In this document: positions 17,212 through 25,313 of the stretch, piece by piece | Numbering within the stretch: position 1 is the first letter of the stretch | How the letters are laid out: each line of letters starts with the position of its first letter | Source: Hyphomicrobiales bacterium | GTDB taxonomy: Bacteria; Pseudomonadota; Alphaproteobacteria; Rhizobiales; Rhizobiaceae | Reading direction: 5' to 3' | Length of the DNA stretch: 64,000 bases | Assembly: GCA_900470195.1 (NCBI GenBank) | Contig: UEIJ01000024.1 | Coordinates: forward strand, 1 to 64,000 | Notes under the pieces: model-generated | Database searches by the model: none | Seen by the model: only the letters and a program-made list of their open reading frames with translations | Told to the model about the DNA's origin: nothing | Program-made: the position numbers and the translations under genes

Positions 17212-17598
17212 TTATTGATTGCGTACCGCCATCGCCGTGACTTCAACCCGCATCCCGGGTGTGGCCAGCCCCGCAACGCCAACGGCGCAACGAACCGGAA
17301 AAGGCTTTTTGAAAAAGCGCAGATAGACTTCGTTAAAGGCGGGACGTTCGTTGATATCGGTCAGATAGATCGTCAAGTGAATGACATTCGCCAGACTGCT
17401 GCCCGCCTTTTCCAGCGATGTCTTGAGGCTGTTGAGCGTGCACTCGCTTTGAGCGGTTATATCGCCGGTTTCCATTGTCCCATCGGCCCGGATGGGAATG
17501 TGGGTGGTTACCAGAAAATTGCCGACACCTGCGACATCGGAAGAAATCTCGCTTTCGTCCGCGTCTTCGAGGAAGTAGGGCGCTGTGCTGTTTGTCAT
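17212..17598 (-). CDS. Rid family (YjgF/YER057c/UK114) protein
   Basis: A 128-residue Rid protein of normal family length. The conserved C-terminal block PFPVRCAVGVAGLATPGMRVEV carries the Arg that binds the carboxylate of 2-imino acids in RidA. Rid proteins speed hydrolysis of reactive enamines and imines to oxo acids and ammonia. The ATG at 17598 is 7 nt from GGAG; the one at 17604 would be too close. Lying about 200 nt upstream of the binding-protein/oxidase/permease set, it would dispose of the oxidase's imine product (inference). Confidence 0.9.
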   Translation of the reverse strand: MTNSTAPYFLEDADESEISSDVAGVGNFLVTTHIPIRADGTMETGDITAQSECTLNSLKTSLEKAGSSLANVIHLTIYLTDINERPAFNEVYLRFFKKPFPVRCAVGVAGLATPGMRVEVTAMAVRNQ

Positions 17599-17892
17599 GG
17601 TCATTCTCCAGGAGGTATTTCAAAAGGGCGAAGCGGTTGTTGGACACATTGCCCATTAAAACAACCGAATAGAACATCATTATGTATAAAGGCGAACTGA
17701 TCTTCCGTCTCTGAACATCGGAGCAATCGTTCCGTCCTCGCCTTGCTGCCGACTGCCATAACCGAGGTAGCAATAATGTGTACTGATCGGGCCGGGCAAC
17801 CTATTGCGATGGTGGCCGGGCAGGTCTAAGAAACAGGTCGGAAGCGAGGAGGCTTCCCTCAAAGACGACCGGTTCCGGTCCGAAGGCAATCC

Positions 17893-19356
17893 ATGACAGA
17901 AAAACATTCTCATCGCGGGCTCGTTGTTGCCGCGATTATGGCAAGCATGGCCATGATCGCCGTCGAGGCGACGATTGTATCGACCGCAATGCCGCAGATC
18001 GCTGCGCAGCTGGGCCAGCTCAATCTCTATTCCTGGGTTTTCTCATCCTTTCTTTTGACCCAGACAGCGACGACCGTTGTGTTCGGAAAACTGGCGGATA
18101 TTTATGGTCGCAAGCCGGTGCTTCTTTTCGGCATCGCCCTGTTCCTGATCGCTTCGGTACTGGCCGGTTTCGCATGGTCAATGCCTTCGATGATTGTTTT
18201 CCGGTTATTGCAGGGCATCGGGGCAGGGGCGATCCAGCCAGCATCCATGACTGTTGTGGCAGACCTTTTTCCCGGAGCTCAGCGCAGCAAGGTCCAGGGA
18301 TATCTTGCGAGCGTCTGGGCGTTGTCTGCGGTGGTTGGCCCGCTGCTTGGCAGTTTGATCATTCACAATCTCAGCTGGGCGTGGGTGTTCTGGATCAACG
18401 TGCCGGTCGGTATGCTGGCGGCGTCGGGCTTTCTCCTCTTCCTGCATGAGGAGAAACGCTCCAAACCCGTATCGGTCGATGTGCTTGGCGCAGCGCTTTT
18501 CGCCGTCTCCATTTCCTCGTTGATGATCGCGCTCACCCTGATGGAGAGCGCGGTTTCGCTGGAAGTGATTCTGGCGTTCATTCTCTTTGGCATCTCGCTG
18601 ATTGCCTTTATCTGGCAGGAGCGGCGCGCGAAGGAACCCATGGTCGCGCCCGGCTTGTGGCTGAAGCGCCCGATTGCATTCTCCAATCTGGCGGTTTTCC
18701 TGGCCAGCATGTCGATCATGGGGCTGACGACATTCCTGCCGATGTATGTGCAGACGGTTCTCGACCGTTCTCCGGTGGTTGCGGGTTTTGCCTTGACCAT
18801 GCTGTTGCTTGGCTGGCCATGCGGAGCAACGATTGCTTCGCGGCAGTTTACGCGGTTCGGATTGCGGCCAATCATGATTGTCGGAAGCATCTGCATTCCG
18901 ATAGGAACCTCTTTGCTCGTCATGCTGGACCCGTCAAGCTCAGCCACACTGGCGGGCGCCGGTTCGCTGATCATGGGATTCGGTATGGGCCTGCTCAATA
19001 TCGGGGCGCTGATTCTGACGCAGGATAGCGTGAACTGGTCCGAGCGCGGCAGCGCCACTGCATCGAATGTCTTTTCGCGCAATCTTGGCAGTACGCTTGG
19101 GGCGGCCATTCTGGGGGCGGTGCTGACCTACGGTCTTGCCAACGCAAATCACGGTGTAGCGATTACGTCAGACCAGCTTCGGGACCTGCTGAATGGCGCC
19201 GAGATGCTGATCGATCGGCAGGAGCTTCGGCTGGCGCTCCAACATGCCCTTCACACAACTTTCATTGCGATGATGCTTATCGCCGTGCTCATCGTACCAG
19301 CATGCCTCTGTGTTCCAGCGGCTAAAAGGACTTACGAAGAAAACGTGGTTACGTAA
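17893..19356 (+). CDS. MFS exporter, DHA2 (EmrB/QacA-type, 14 segments)
   Basis: A 487-residue inner-membrane major facilitator with about 14 hydrophobic segments. Motif A is GKLADIYGRKPVL (about 66-78), the segment-4 arginine is in FRLLQGIGAGA, and antiporter motif C is AVVGPLLGSL. The family exports drugs and other amphiphiles by proton antiport. It is a single gene, divergent from the Rid gene across 288 bp with no regulator beside it. The real substrate is unknown. Confidence 0.9.
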   Translation: MTEKHSHRGLVVAAIMASMAMIAVEATIVSTAMPQIAAQLGQLNLYSWVFSSFLLTQTATTVVFGKLADIYGRKPVLLFGIALFLIASVLAGFAWSMPSMIVFRLLQGIGAGAIQPASMTVVADLFPGAQRSKVQGYLASVWALSAVVGPLLGSLIIHNLSWAWVFWINVPVGMLAASGFLLFLHEEKRSKPVSVDVLGAALFAVSISSLMIALTLMESAVSLEVILAFILFGISLIAFIWQERRAKEPMVAPGLWLKRPIAFSNLAVFLASMSIMGLTTFLPMYVQTVLDRSPVVAGFALTMLLLGWPCGATIASRQFTRFGLRPIMIVGSICIPIGTSLLVMLDPSSSATLAGAGSLIMGFGMGLLNIGALILTQDSVNWSERGSATASNVFSRNLGSTLGAAILGAVLTYGLANANHGVAITSDQLRDLLNGAEMLIDRQELRLALQHALHTTFIAMMLIAVLIVPACLCVPAAKRTYEENVVT

Positions 19357-19484
19357 CACTTTGTGTTACTTCACAATCAAGGTTCAGCTCGCGGTCAGCA
19401 TTCCACGGGCTGAACTCGTGACCACACGGCAACCGCACTGCTCCGGAGTAATTCCTGCGGAATGTCAAATATGCTTGAAACGCA

Positions 19485-19510
19485 AAAATCCCGGACAAAG
19501 CCGGGATTTT
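19485..19510 (-). terminator. Terminator of the tRNA-Gly gene
   Basis: aaaatcccgg (19485-19494) and ccgggatttt (19501-19510) pair perfectly across a 6-nt loop. Read on the minus strand it follows the tRNA 3' end by 23 nt and ends in a T-run. Confidence 0.8.
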
Positions 19511-19533
19511 GTTGCCTTTACTTAACGGAAAAC

Positions 19534-19608
19534 TGGAGCGGGCGAAGGGATTCGAACCCTCGACCCCAACCTTGGCAAGGTTGTGCTCTACCCCTGAGCT
19601 ACACCCGC
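19534..19608 (-). tRNA. tRNA-Gly (anticodon GCC)
   Basis: A 75-nt cloverleaf including an encoded CCA. The acceptor pairs GCGGGTG with CGCCCGC (one G-U pair), the discriminator base is T, the D-arm region begins TAGCTCAGGGG, the anticodon loop centres on GCC, and the T-arm contains GGTTCGAATCC. No integrase or repeated 3' end was seen nearby, so it is not visibly used as an attachment site. Confidence 0.97.
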
Positions 19609-19957
19609 TCGCGCCAGTCTTTTCCGTCAGGCAGGCGGTATATGAACTAACGCTTCCGAGATTGCAACAGGGAAATTACAGGAAAATGTCGTTTCGACGA
19701 AATTAGCTGTCATGGTTTTGGTAACTTATTGTAAATATGGAATTATTTCAAAACGTAGAGCGTGGTTTCCGCTGTGATTTTCTCTCAAAACAACAAGGCA
19801 GGCGCGTATACGAATAAAGGAATTGGGCTTCGCCGGGACGAGTCATGCCGTCGCGCTGGATGGGAATAATCCCAATTTGTTTTGTCTGGTTTCTAAGCCT
19901 GCATCCATGGTTTATAAGCGCAGCTGTATGTCGTCGAAGCGTGAGGAGCGTGACGAC
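19609..19957. other. Intergenic region between tRNA-Gly and the deacylase gene
   Basis: About 350 bp, A/T-richer than the surroundings. It holds the tRNA promoter given separately and, presumably, the promoter of the plus-strand deacylase gene. No other gene was recognised; the in-frame extension of the deacylase frame to 19823 has no convincing start. Confidence 0.5.
19639..19667 (-). promoter_or_regulatory. Candidate promoter of tRNA-Gly
   Basis: On the minus strand TTGCAA (19667-19662), a 17-bp spacer and CATATA (19644-19639) lie about 31 nt before the mature tRNA 5' end. Assigned by eye. Confidence 0.5.
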
Positions 19958-20518
19958 ATGCACGACATATTCAGTACCGAACAGAATGGGTGGATCATGC
20001 CTTTGTCGCCGAGCGAGCTACACGACTATCTTCAGAAACTCGGTATCGAAGTGAAGACTGTCGAACATCCTCCCTTGTTCACGGTCGCCGATTCCCAAAG
20101 TCTGCGCGGTGAAATTCCCGGCGGTCATACCAAGAATCTTTTCCTGAAAGACAAGAAGGACAATTTTTTCCTCGTGACAGTCGAGGAAGATGCGACAGTC
20201 GACTTGAAGTCGATTCATCAGTTGATCGGTGCGGCAAGCCGGGTTTCGTTCGGCAAGCCGGAAAAGCTTATGGAATATCTAGGCGTGATCCCCGGTTCGG
20301 TCACAGTGTTCGGCGCGATCAATGATACTGAACATAATGTACAGATTATCCTCGACGCCGATCTGATGAAATACGATGTCATTAACGGGCATCCGCTGAC
20401 CAACGAAGCGACAACTTCGATCAAGCGCGACGACCTTGTGGCTTTTCTCAAGTCCACGGGACACGAGCCGCGCATTCTTGCCGTTTCCGAGGGTGCGAAG
20501 GCGGACGCTTCGGTATAA
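19958..20518 (+). CDS. YbaK/ProX-domain aminoacyl-tRNA deacylase (ProXp-ala-like)
   Basis: A 186-residue stand-alone editing domain of the prolyl-tRNA synthetase INS family. Visible traits are HPPLFTVADSQ, GGHTKNLFLKDKKDNFFLV (with the catalytic Lys region), SFGKPEKLMEYLGVIPGSVTVFG and NGHPLTNEATTSI. Such enzymes hydrolyse Ala-tRNA(Pro) or similar mischarged tRNA. The ATG at 19958 has GAGGAG about 9 nt upstream; an internal ATG at 19997 is an alternative that would keep the whole domain. The gene is isolated, ahead of the cnoX-like gene. Confidence 0.87.
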   Translation: MHDIFSTEQNGWIMPLSPSELHDYLQKLGIEVKTVEHPPLFTVADSQSLRGEIPGGHTKNLFLKDKKDNFFLVTVEEDATVDLKSIHQLIGAASRVSFGKPEKLMEYLGVIPGSVTVFGAINDTEHNVQIILDADLMKYDVINGHPLTNEATTSIKRDDLVAFLKSTGHEPRILAVSEGAKADASV

Positions 20519-20705
20519 ACTGCTTTTCAACAGGGACGGCCTGCTCTGCGATGGGCGATTGAAGTGGAAAGCAGGAGCGCTAGGTTACGGTGCAACTTGC
20601 TGAAACGACCGTCTTGAAAATGGCTTTCGAAGATACGAACTGAATGAACGACGCCGGTTTGCATGCGGAACATGGCAACGGCCGGAAAATACGAAGGAAT
20701 TCCTT

Positions 20706-21668
20706 ATGACCAGCCAGAATAATCCTTATGCAGGTGCAGGTGGCCAGATGACGGCGAATGTCTCTTTCGGTTCGACGCCGGCGGCTGCCGGGGGAACCGA
20801 TCTCGTCAGGGACACGACAACGGCAGGCTTTCAGGCGGATGTAATTGCTGAATCCCGCAATCAGCCGGTGCTGGTGGATTTCTGGGCGCCGTGGTGCGGC
20901 CCCTGCAAGCAGTTGACTCCGATCATTGAAAAGGCGGTCCGCGAGGCTGGCGGCGCCGTCAAGCTGGTCAAGATGAATATCGACGATCATCCGGCAATCG
21001 CCGGCCAGTTGGGCATTCAGTCCATTCCGGCGGTAATCGCTTTCGTCAACGGTCAGCCGGTTGACGGTTTCATGGGGGCTGTGCCTGAATCGAAGGTGAA
21101 GGAGTTCATTGCCAAGATCGGCGGGCCGAGCGACGCGGAAACTGCGATTGCCGAGGCAATCACTGCGGCGAACGAGCTGGTCGAAGCTGGCGATTTCGTT
21201 CAGGCATCGGAGATATTCTCGTCAATCCTTCATGCGGTCCCGGGTAATGTCGATGCAGTTGTGGGCCTTGCGACCTGCCTTCTGGAATCTGGAGACGCGG
21301 AAAAGGCACGGGAGATTCTGGCCCAGATTCCGGCAGACAAGCAGAATGCGCCTGCCGTTCGAGCCTTGGAAGCACGTCTTGCGCTGGCCGACCAGGTCAA
21401 GCTCATCGGCGACCCGATTGAACTCGAGAAACGAATTCAGGCCGACCCGAAGGATTATCAGGCGCGGTTCGACCTTGCGCAGGTGCGCAACGCGCAGGGA
21501 CGGCGTGAAGATGCGGCCAATGAGCTGCTTTTTATCATGAAAGCTGATCGCGAATGGAACGAGGACGGAGCACGCAAGCAATTGCTCCAGTTTTTCGAGG
21601 CTTGGGGCAATGCCGATCCGGCAACGCTCGGTGCGCGGCGCAAGCTCTCGTCGCTTCTCTTTTCCTGA
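20706..21668 (+). CDS. cnoX: Thioredoxin-TPR chaperedoxin (CnoX/YbbN)
   Basis: A 320-residue protein with a thioredoxin domain (about 40-145) carrying an intact WCGPCK (Cys64, Cys67) and a C-terminal tetratricopeptide region (about 155-320). This is the YbbN/CnoX architecture. E. coli YbbN lacks the redox CXXC, but the Caulobacter protein keeps it, which fits the alphaproteobacterial setting. The family holds unfolded proteins and protects them from over-oxidation before passing them to GroEL or DnaK. AAGGA precedes the ATG. The next gene is 100 nt downstream on the same strand. Confidence 0.9.
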   Translation: MTSQNNPYAGAGGQMTANVSFGSTPAAAGGTDLVRDTTTAGFQADVIAESRNQPVLVDFWAPWCGPCKQLTPIIEKAVREAGGAVKLVKMNIDDHPAIAGQLGIQSIPAVIAFVNGQPVDGFMGAVPESKVKEFIAKIGGPSDAETAIAEAITAANELVEAGDFVQASEIFSSILHAVPGNVDAVVGLATCLLESGDAEKAREILAQIPADKQNAPAVRALEARLALADQVKLIGDPIELEKRIQADPKDYQARFDLAQVRNAQGRREDAANELLFIMKADREWNEDGARKQLLQFFEAWGNADPATLGARRKLSSLLFS

Positions 21669-21768
21669 TCGCGAGCGGTCTGGAGCATGGCGGCAAACTG
21701 TGCTTTGCGCGCCATGCGGATTCCAACTGTTAGGACACATGCTCCGTGAGTCCTAAAAGGAGGTTGCA

Positions 21769-22464
21769 ATGCAGGTGGGCAATGCCCGTTACAGGACGGG
21801 CGCCGATATTCCTGAGACGGTGCCGGTTTTCCCGTTGAAGGGAGCGCTGCTTCTGCCCGGTGGCCAGCTTCCGCTCAATATTTTTGAGCCGCGCTATCTG
21901 GCGATGGTCGAGAATGCTCTGGCAGGCAAGCGCATCATCGGCATGATCCAGCCGAAAATCGACGGCGAGGATGACGAAGCGCTTGATGAGCTGGATGAAA
22001 GCCTTCGCCCGCAATTGAGTAGTGTCGGTTGCCTTGGCCGTATCACAACTTTTGCGGAAACGGGCGATGGCCGGTTACTGATTACACTTCAGGGAATCTG
22101 CCGTTTTCGTGTTCGCGAGGAAGTCAATTGCCGACAACCTTATCGGCAATGCCGGATCATGCCGTTTCTTGCGGATCTGGAGGAAGCCCGGGATTCATCA
22201 GAGATCGACCGTGAAGCCTTGCTGGGTGCGTTCCGCGACTATCTGGAAGCGCACAATCTGGAAGCTGATTGGGATAGTATCGCCCGGGCGAATAACGAAA
22301 CCCTCGTCAATGCGCTTTCCATCATGTCGCCCTTCGGCCCGGCTGAAAAGCAGGCGCTTCTGGAAGCTCCCGATTTGAAGACGCGTGCCGCGACTTTGAT
22401 CGCCATCACCGAAATGGTGCTGGCCCGGGTCAAGGACGACGATTTCGGATCGCGTTTACAGTAG
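21769..22464 (+). CDS. LON substrate-binding-domain protein
   Basis: A 231-residue protein made essentially of the N-terminal domain of Lon protease ([29 protein letters not shown], about 19-47), with no AAA+ or protease domain. Strong AAAGGAGG precedes the ATG. Stand-alone LON-domain proteins are common beside the chaperedoxin gene in alphaproteobacteria; their job is not settled. It is probably cotranscribed with the Trm112-like gene 17 nt downstream. Confidence 0.9.
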   Translation: MQVGNARYRTGADIPETVPVFPLKGALLLPGGQLPLNIFEPRYLAMVENALAGKRIIGMIQPKIDGEDDEALDELDESLRPQLSSVGCLGRITTFAETGDGRLLITLQGICRFRVREEVNCRQPYRQCRIMPFLADLEEARDSSEIDREALLGAFRDYLEAHNLEADWDSIARANNETLVNALSIMSPFGPAEKQALLEAPDLKTRAATLIAITEMVLARVKDDDFGSRLQ

Positions 22465-22481
22465 ATTTCAGGAATACGAAC

Positions 22482-22676
22482 ATGGACGACAAGACGGATA
22501 CCGGCAATATAGACGTGCGCCTGTTGGAACTTCTGGTATGCCCGATAACCAAGGGCCCGCTTGAATATGACGCGGAACATGGTGAGCTGATCTCGCACAA
22601 GGCGAAGCTCGCCTATCCGGTTCGGGGCGGCATTCCCATCATGCTGCCATCCGAAGCGCGCAGTTTGACTGAGTGA
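22482..22676 (+). CDS. Trm112 family protein
   Basis: A 64-residue protein of the bacterial Trm112/YcaR family ([25 protein letters not shown], then [17 protein letters not shown]). In eukaryotes Trm112 activates tRNA and protein methyltransferases; in bacteria the role is largely unknown. Of the zinc ligands only the Cys in VCP is retained, so zinc binding is doubtful. It follows the LON-domain gene closely and probably shares its transcript. Confidence 0.9.
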   Translation: MDDKTDTGNIDVRLLELLVCPITKGPLEYDAEHGELISHKAKLAYPVRGGIPIMLPSEARSLTE

Positions 22677-22961
22677 TTGCCAGGCTTTTCTGCAGGTTGC
22701 TCTGGGCGTCGAGGCTGGGCCGCGTCTGCTATCCTGTCTGTTATATAATTTCCACACAAGCCACTATCTTTTTCATAAGTTTCGGCCATGCGCATTATTG
22801 CTTGTCGGACAACGGGGCTCTATAACCCTCGCGGAACTTGATAAAGATGATGGCGGACGGTGCTGCGCTGTTCGTTATTGTCGTGAATTTGAACGCGGTA
22901 TTCTCGAAAAAGCGGGTCTCCGTTTTGCGGAATACGCGAAATAAAACAGAGGCTTGGCATT

Positions 22962-24077
22962 ATGGCATCCAGAAAACTCCTTCTCCTGCCCGGCGACGGC
23001 ATCGGTCCAGAGGCGATGGCGGAAGTCCGCAAGATCATCGCTTTCCTCAACTCAGGCCTCAATCTCGGTTTCGAGACCGAAGAAGGTCTGGTTGGCGGTT
23101 CCGCCTATGATGCGCATGGCCAGGCGATTTCCGATGCGGATATGGAGAAGGCGCTGGCCGCCGATGCCGTGCTTTTCGGTGCCGTTGGCGGTCCGAAGTG
23201 GGACAGCGTGCCTTATGAAGTGCGCCCTGAAGCCGGTCTTCTGCGTCTGCGCAAGGACATGCAGCTTTATGCAAATCTGCGTCCGGCCATCTGCTATCCG
23301 GCGCTGGCCCATTCTTCCTCGCTGAAGCCGGAAGTTATCGAAGGTCTCGATATCCTCATCCTGCGCGAGCTGACCGGCGGCGTCTATTTCGGTGAACCGA
23401 AGGAAATCATCGATCTGGGCAACGGCCAGAAGCGCGGCATCGATACGCAGGTCTACGACACTTACGAAATCGAACGCATCGCCGATGTCGCCTTCGAGCT
23501 GGCGCGCACGCGCCGCAACAAGGTCACGTCGATGGAAAAGCGCAACGTGATGAAGTCCGGCGTTCTGTGGAATCAGGTCGTGACCGCGCGTCACAAGGAA
23601 AAGCACGCCGACGTCGGACTGGAACATATGCTGGCCGATGCTGGCGGCATGCAGCTCGTGCGCTGGCCGAAGCAGTTCGACGTCATCGTCACGGACAATC
23701 TGTTCGGCGATATGCTGTCGGACGTGGCCGCGATGCTGACCGGCTCGCTCGGCATGCTGCCGTCGGCTTCGCTCGGTGCGGTCGATTCCAAGACCGGCAA
23801 GCGCAAGGCGCTTTACGAGCCGGTCCACGGTTCGGCACCGGATATTGCCGGCAAGGGCGTCGCCAACCCGATTGCGATGATTGCTTCGCTTGCCATGTGC
23901 CTGCGTTATTCGTTCAACCTTGTTGACGAAGCCGACCGTCTGGAAGCAGCGATTGCACAGGTTCTCGATGACGGCCTGCGCACGGCCGATATCTGGTCGG
24001 AAGGCACGACCAAGGTCGGCACCGTCGAAATGGGCGACGCCATCCTCGACAAGTTCTCAAAGCTTTCCGCTGCATAA
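22962..24077 (+). CDS. leuB: 3-Isopropylmalate dehydrogenase
   Basis: A 371-residue decarboxylating dehydrogenase of the leucine pathway (3-isopropylmalate + NAD to 2-oxoisocaproate). Signatures: [31 protein letters not shown] with substrate-binding arginines, the metal-site block [26 protein letters not shown], and the NAD site [17 protein letters not shown]. Length and motifs fit LeuB rather than isocitrate or tartrate dehydrogenases. AGAGG lies before the ATG. It stands alone, 285 bp after the Trm112-like gene, and ends at a strong terminator. leuD is about 7.6 kb away on the other strand. Confidence 0.97.
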   Translation: MASRKLLLLPGDGIGPEAMAEVRKIIAFLNSGLNLGFETEEGLVGGSAYDAHGQAISDADMEKALAADAVLFGAVGGPKWDSVPYEVRPEAGLLRLRKDMQLYANLRPAICYPALAHSSSLKPEVIEGLDILILRELTGGVYFGEPKEIIDLGNGQKRGIDTQVYDTYEIERIADVAFELARTRRNKVTSMEKRNVMKSGVLWNQVVTARHKEKHADVGLEHMLADAGGMQLVRWPKQFDVIVTDNLFGDMLSDVAAMLTGSLGMLPSASLGAVDSKTGKRKALYEPVHGSAPDIAGKGVANPIAMIASLAMCLRYSFNLVDEADRLEAAIAQVLDDGLRTADIWSEGTTKVGTVEMGDAILDKFSKLSAA

Positions 24078-24102
24078 GCAGGTCAGGATCGCTTGATATA
24101 TG

Positions 24103-24129
24103 GCCCGTCATGCACTCCGCATGGCGGGC
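24103..24129 (+). terminator. Terminator after leuB
   Basis: gcccgtcatg (24103-24112) pairs with catggcgggc (24120-24129) at 9 of 10 positions plus a G-U pair, and is followed by TTTTCTTTTTTT. Confidence 0.85.
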
Positions 24130-24197
24130 TTTTCTTTTTTTAATAAGTGCCCGATTTGAGGCTGTAAATTCATGCTTCGCTGCATAAGAATAGCGGC

Positions 24198-25247
24198 ATG
24201 TTGTTCACGCTCCCTGATCAAAACAAACTCTACGATGCACTCGTTGCCCGCGATGCCGCTTTTGAGGGCAGGGCCTATGTCGGCGTTATCTCGACCGGGA
24301 TTTTCTGCCGCCTGACCTGTCCGGCGCGAAAGCCGAAACAGGAAAACTGCCGCTTCTTCGCATCTGTTGCCGAATGCATGGCCGACGGGTTTCGGCCCTG
24401 CAAAAGATGCCATCCGTTACAGCCTGCTGCCGAAGCGGAACCTTCCGTCAGGAGGCTTCTCGAAGCGCTTGAAGCCGAACCGGAGCGGCGCTGGAGCGAG
24501 GAGGATGTGGCCCGGCTGGGGCTTGATCCTTCAACCGTCCGTCGCAGTTTCCGCCGCCATTTCGGGATGACGTTTCTGGAAATGGCGCGGCAGGAGCGCC
24601 TGCGGCACGGGTTTCAGGCGCTTGCCGATGGCGGGCGCGTGATCGATGCACAGATCGATGCGGGGTTCGAATCTCCCGAAGCTTTCCGCGGTGCCTTTGC
24701 GCGTATTCTTGGGCTTCCTCCCGGCAAATTGCGGGGCGACGGTTTGCTGCGCGCCGACTGGATCAAGTCACCGCTTGGCACGATGATCGCGATCTGCGAT
24801 GCGCGAAACCTGCATCTCCTGGAATTTGTCGACCGCAAGGCGTTGCCAGCCGAACTGAAGAAGCTTTATGCCACTTGTCGCGGTGATCTGGGGATCGGTC
24901 GTTTCGATACGCATGATCTTGTCGAGCGACAGCTGAACGCCTTTTTCGAGGGCAATTCTCCGACGTTCGATCTGCCGCTGGTCCTGCATGGGAGTGCCTT
25001 TACGCAGCATGTCTGGCGCGAACTTCAGAATATCCGGGCAGGGGAGACACGCAGCTATAGTGAACTCGCGCAGGCCATGGAAAAGCCGCTTGCCGTGCGT
25101 GCGGTGGCGCGGGCAAATGGCGCGAACCAGATTGCCATCATCATTCCCTGCCATCGCGTGATCGGTGCGGACGGGTCGCTGACAGGCTATGGCGGCGGTC
25201 TCTGGCGCAAGCAGAAGCTGATCGAGATCGAGGCGCAATATCGCTGA
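24198..25247 (+). CDS. ada: Ada: methyl-DNA repair methyltransferase and AraC-type activator
   Basis: A 349-residue protein with three domains in the Ada order. An N-terminal zinc/phosphotriester domain has Cys37, Cys41, Cys68 and Cys71. An AraC-type helix-turn-helix follows (about 90-175, FGMTFLEMARQERLRHGFQAL). A C-terminal O6-alkylguanine transferase carries the acceptor Cys318 in IPCHRV. All the key cysteines are in place, so it should both repair alkylated DNA by suicide transfer and activate an alkylation response. The gene is single, between leuB and a convergent transporter gene. No alkB or second transferase gene is adjacent. Confidence 0.93.
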   Translation: MLFTLPDQNKLYDALVARDAAFEGRAYVGVISTGIFCRLTCPARKPKQENCRFFASVAECMADGFRPCKRCHPLQPAAEAEPSVRRLLEALEAEPERRWSEEDVARLGLDPSTVRRSFRRHFGMTFLEMARQERLRHGFQALADGGRVIDAQIDAGFESPEAFRGAFARILGLPPGKLRGDGLLRADWIKSPLGTMIAICDARNLHLLEFVDRKALPAELKKLYATCRGDLGIGRFDTHDLVERQLNAFFEGNSPTFDLPLVLHGSAFTQHVWRELQNIRAGETRSYSELAQAMEKPLAVRAVARANGANQIAIIIPCHRVIGADGSLTGYGGGLWRKQKLIEIEAQYR

Positions 25248-25268
25248 AAATCTAGACTGACCACGCAA

Positions 25269-25294
25269 AAACGCCGCCCTTTGGGGCGGCGTTT
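25269..25294. terminator. Bidirectional terminator between ada and the MHS symporter gene
   Basis: aaacgccgccc (25269-25279) and gggcggcgttt (25284-25294) are perfect complements with a 4-nt loop and A/T ends on both sides. It lies between convergent genes. Confidence 0.85.
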
Positions 25295-25313
25295 CGCATT
25301 GCTGCTTGCAGGA

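Noticed and set aside
19534-19608. tRNA-Gly as an attachment site of an integrated element
   Set aside because: No integrase, no repeated tRNA 3' end and only housekeeping genes around it.
22838-23110. Short frame upstream of leuB with a run of Val, Ile and Leu codons, considered as a branched-chain leader peptide
   Set aside because: It has no stop before the leuB start and runs far into leuB, few Leu codons, and no terminator-like structure follows.
24660-24685. T-arm-like GGTTCGAATCTCCC in ada
   Set aside because: No acceptor, D or anticodon arms around it and it lies inside the AraC-type domain.
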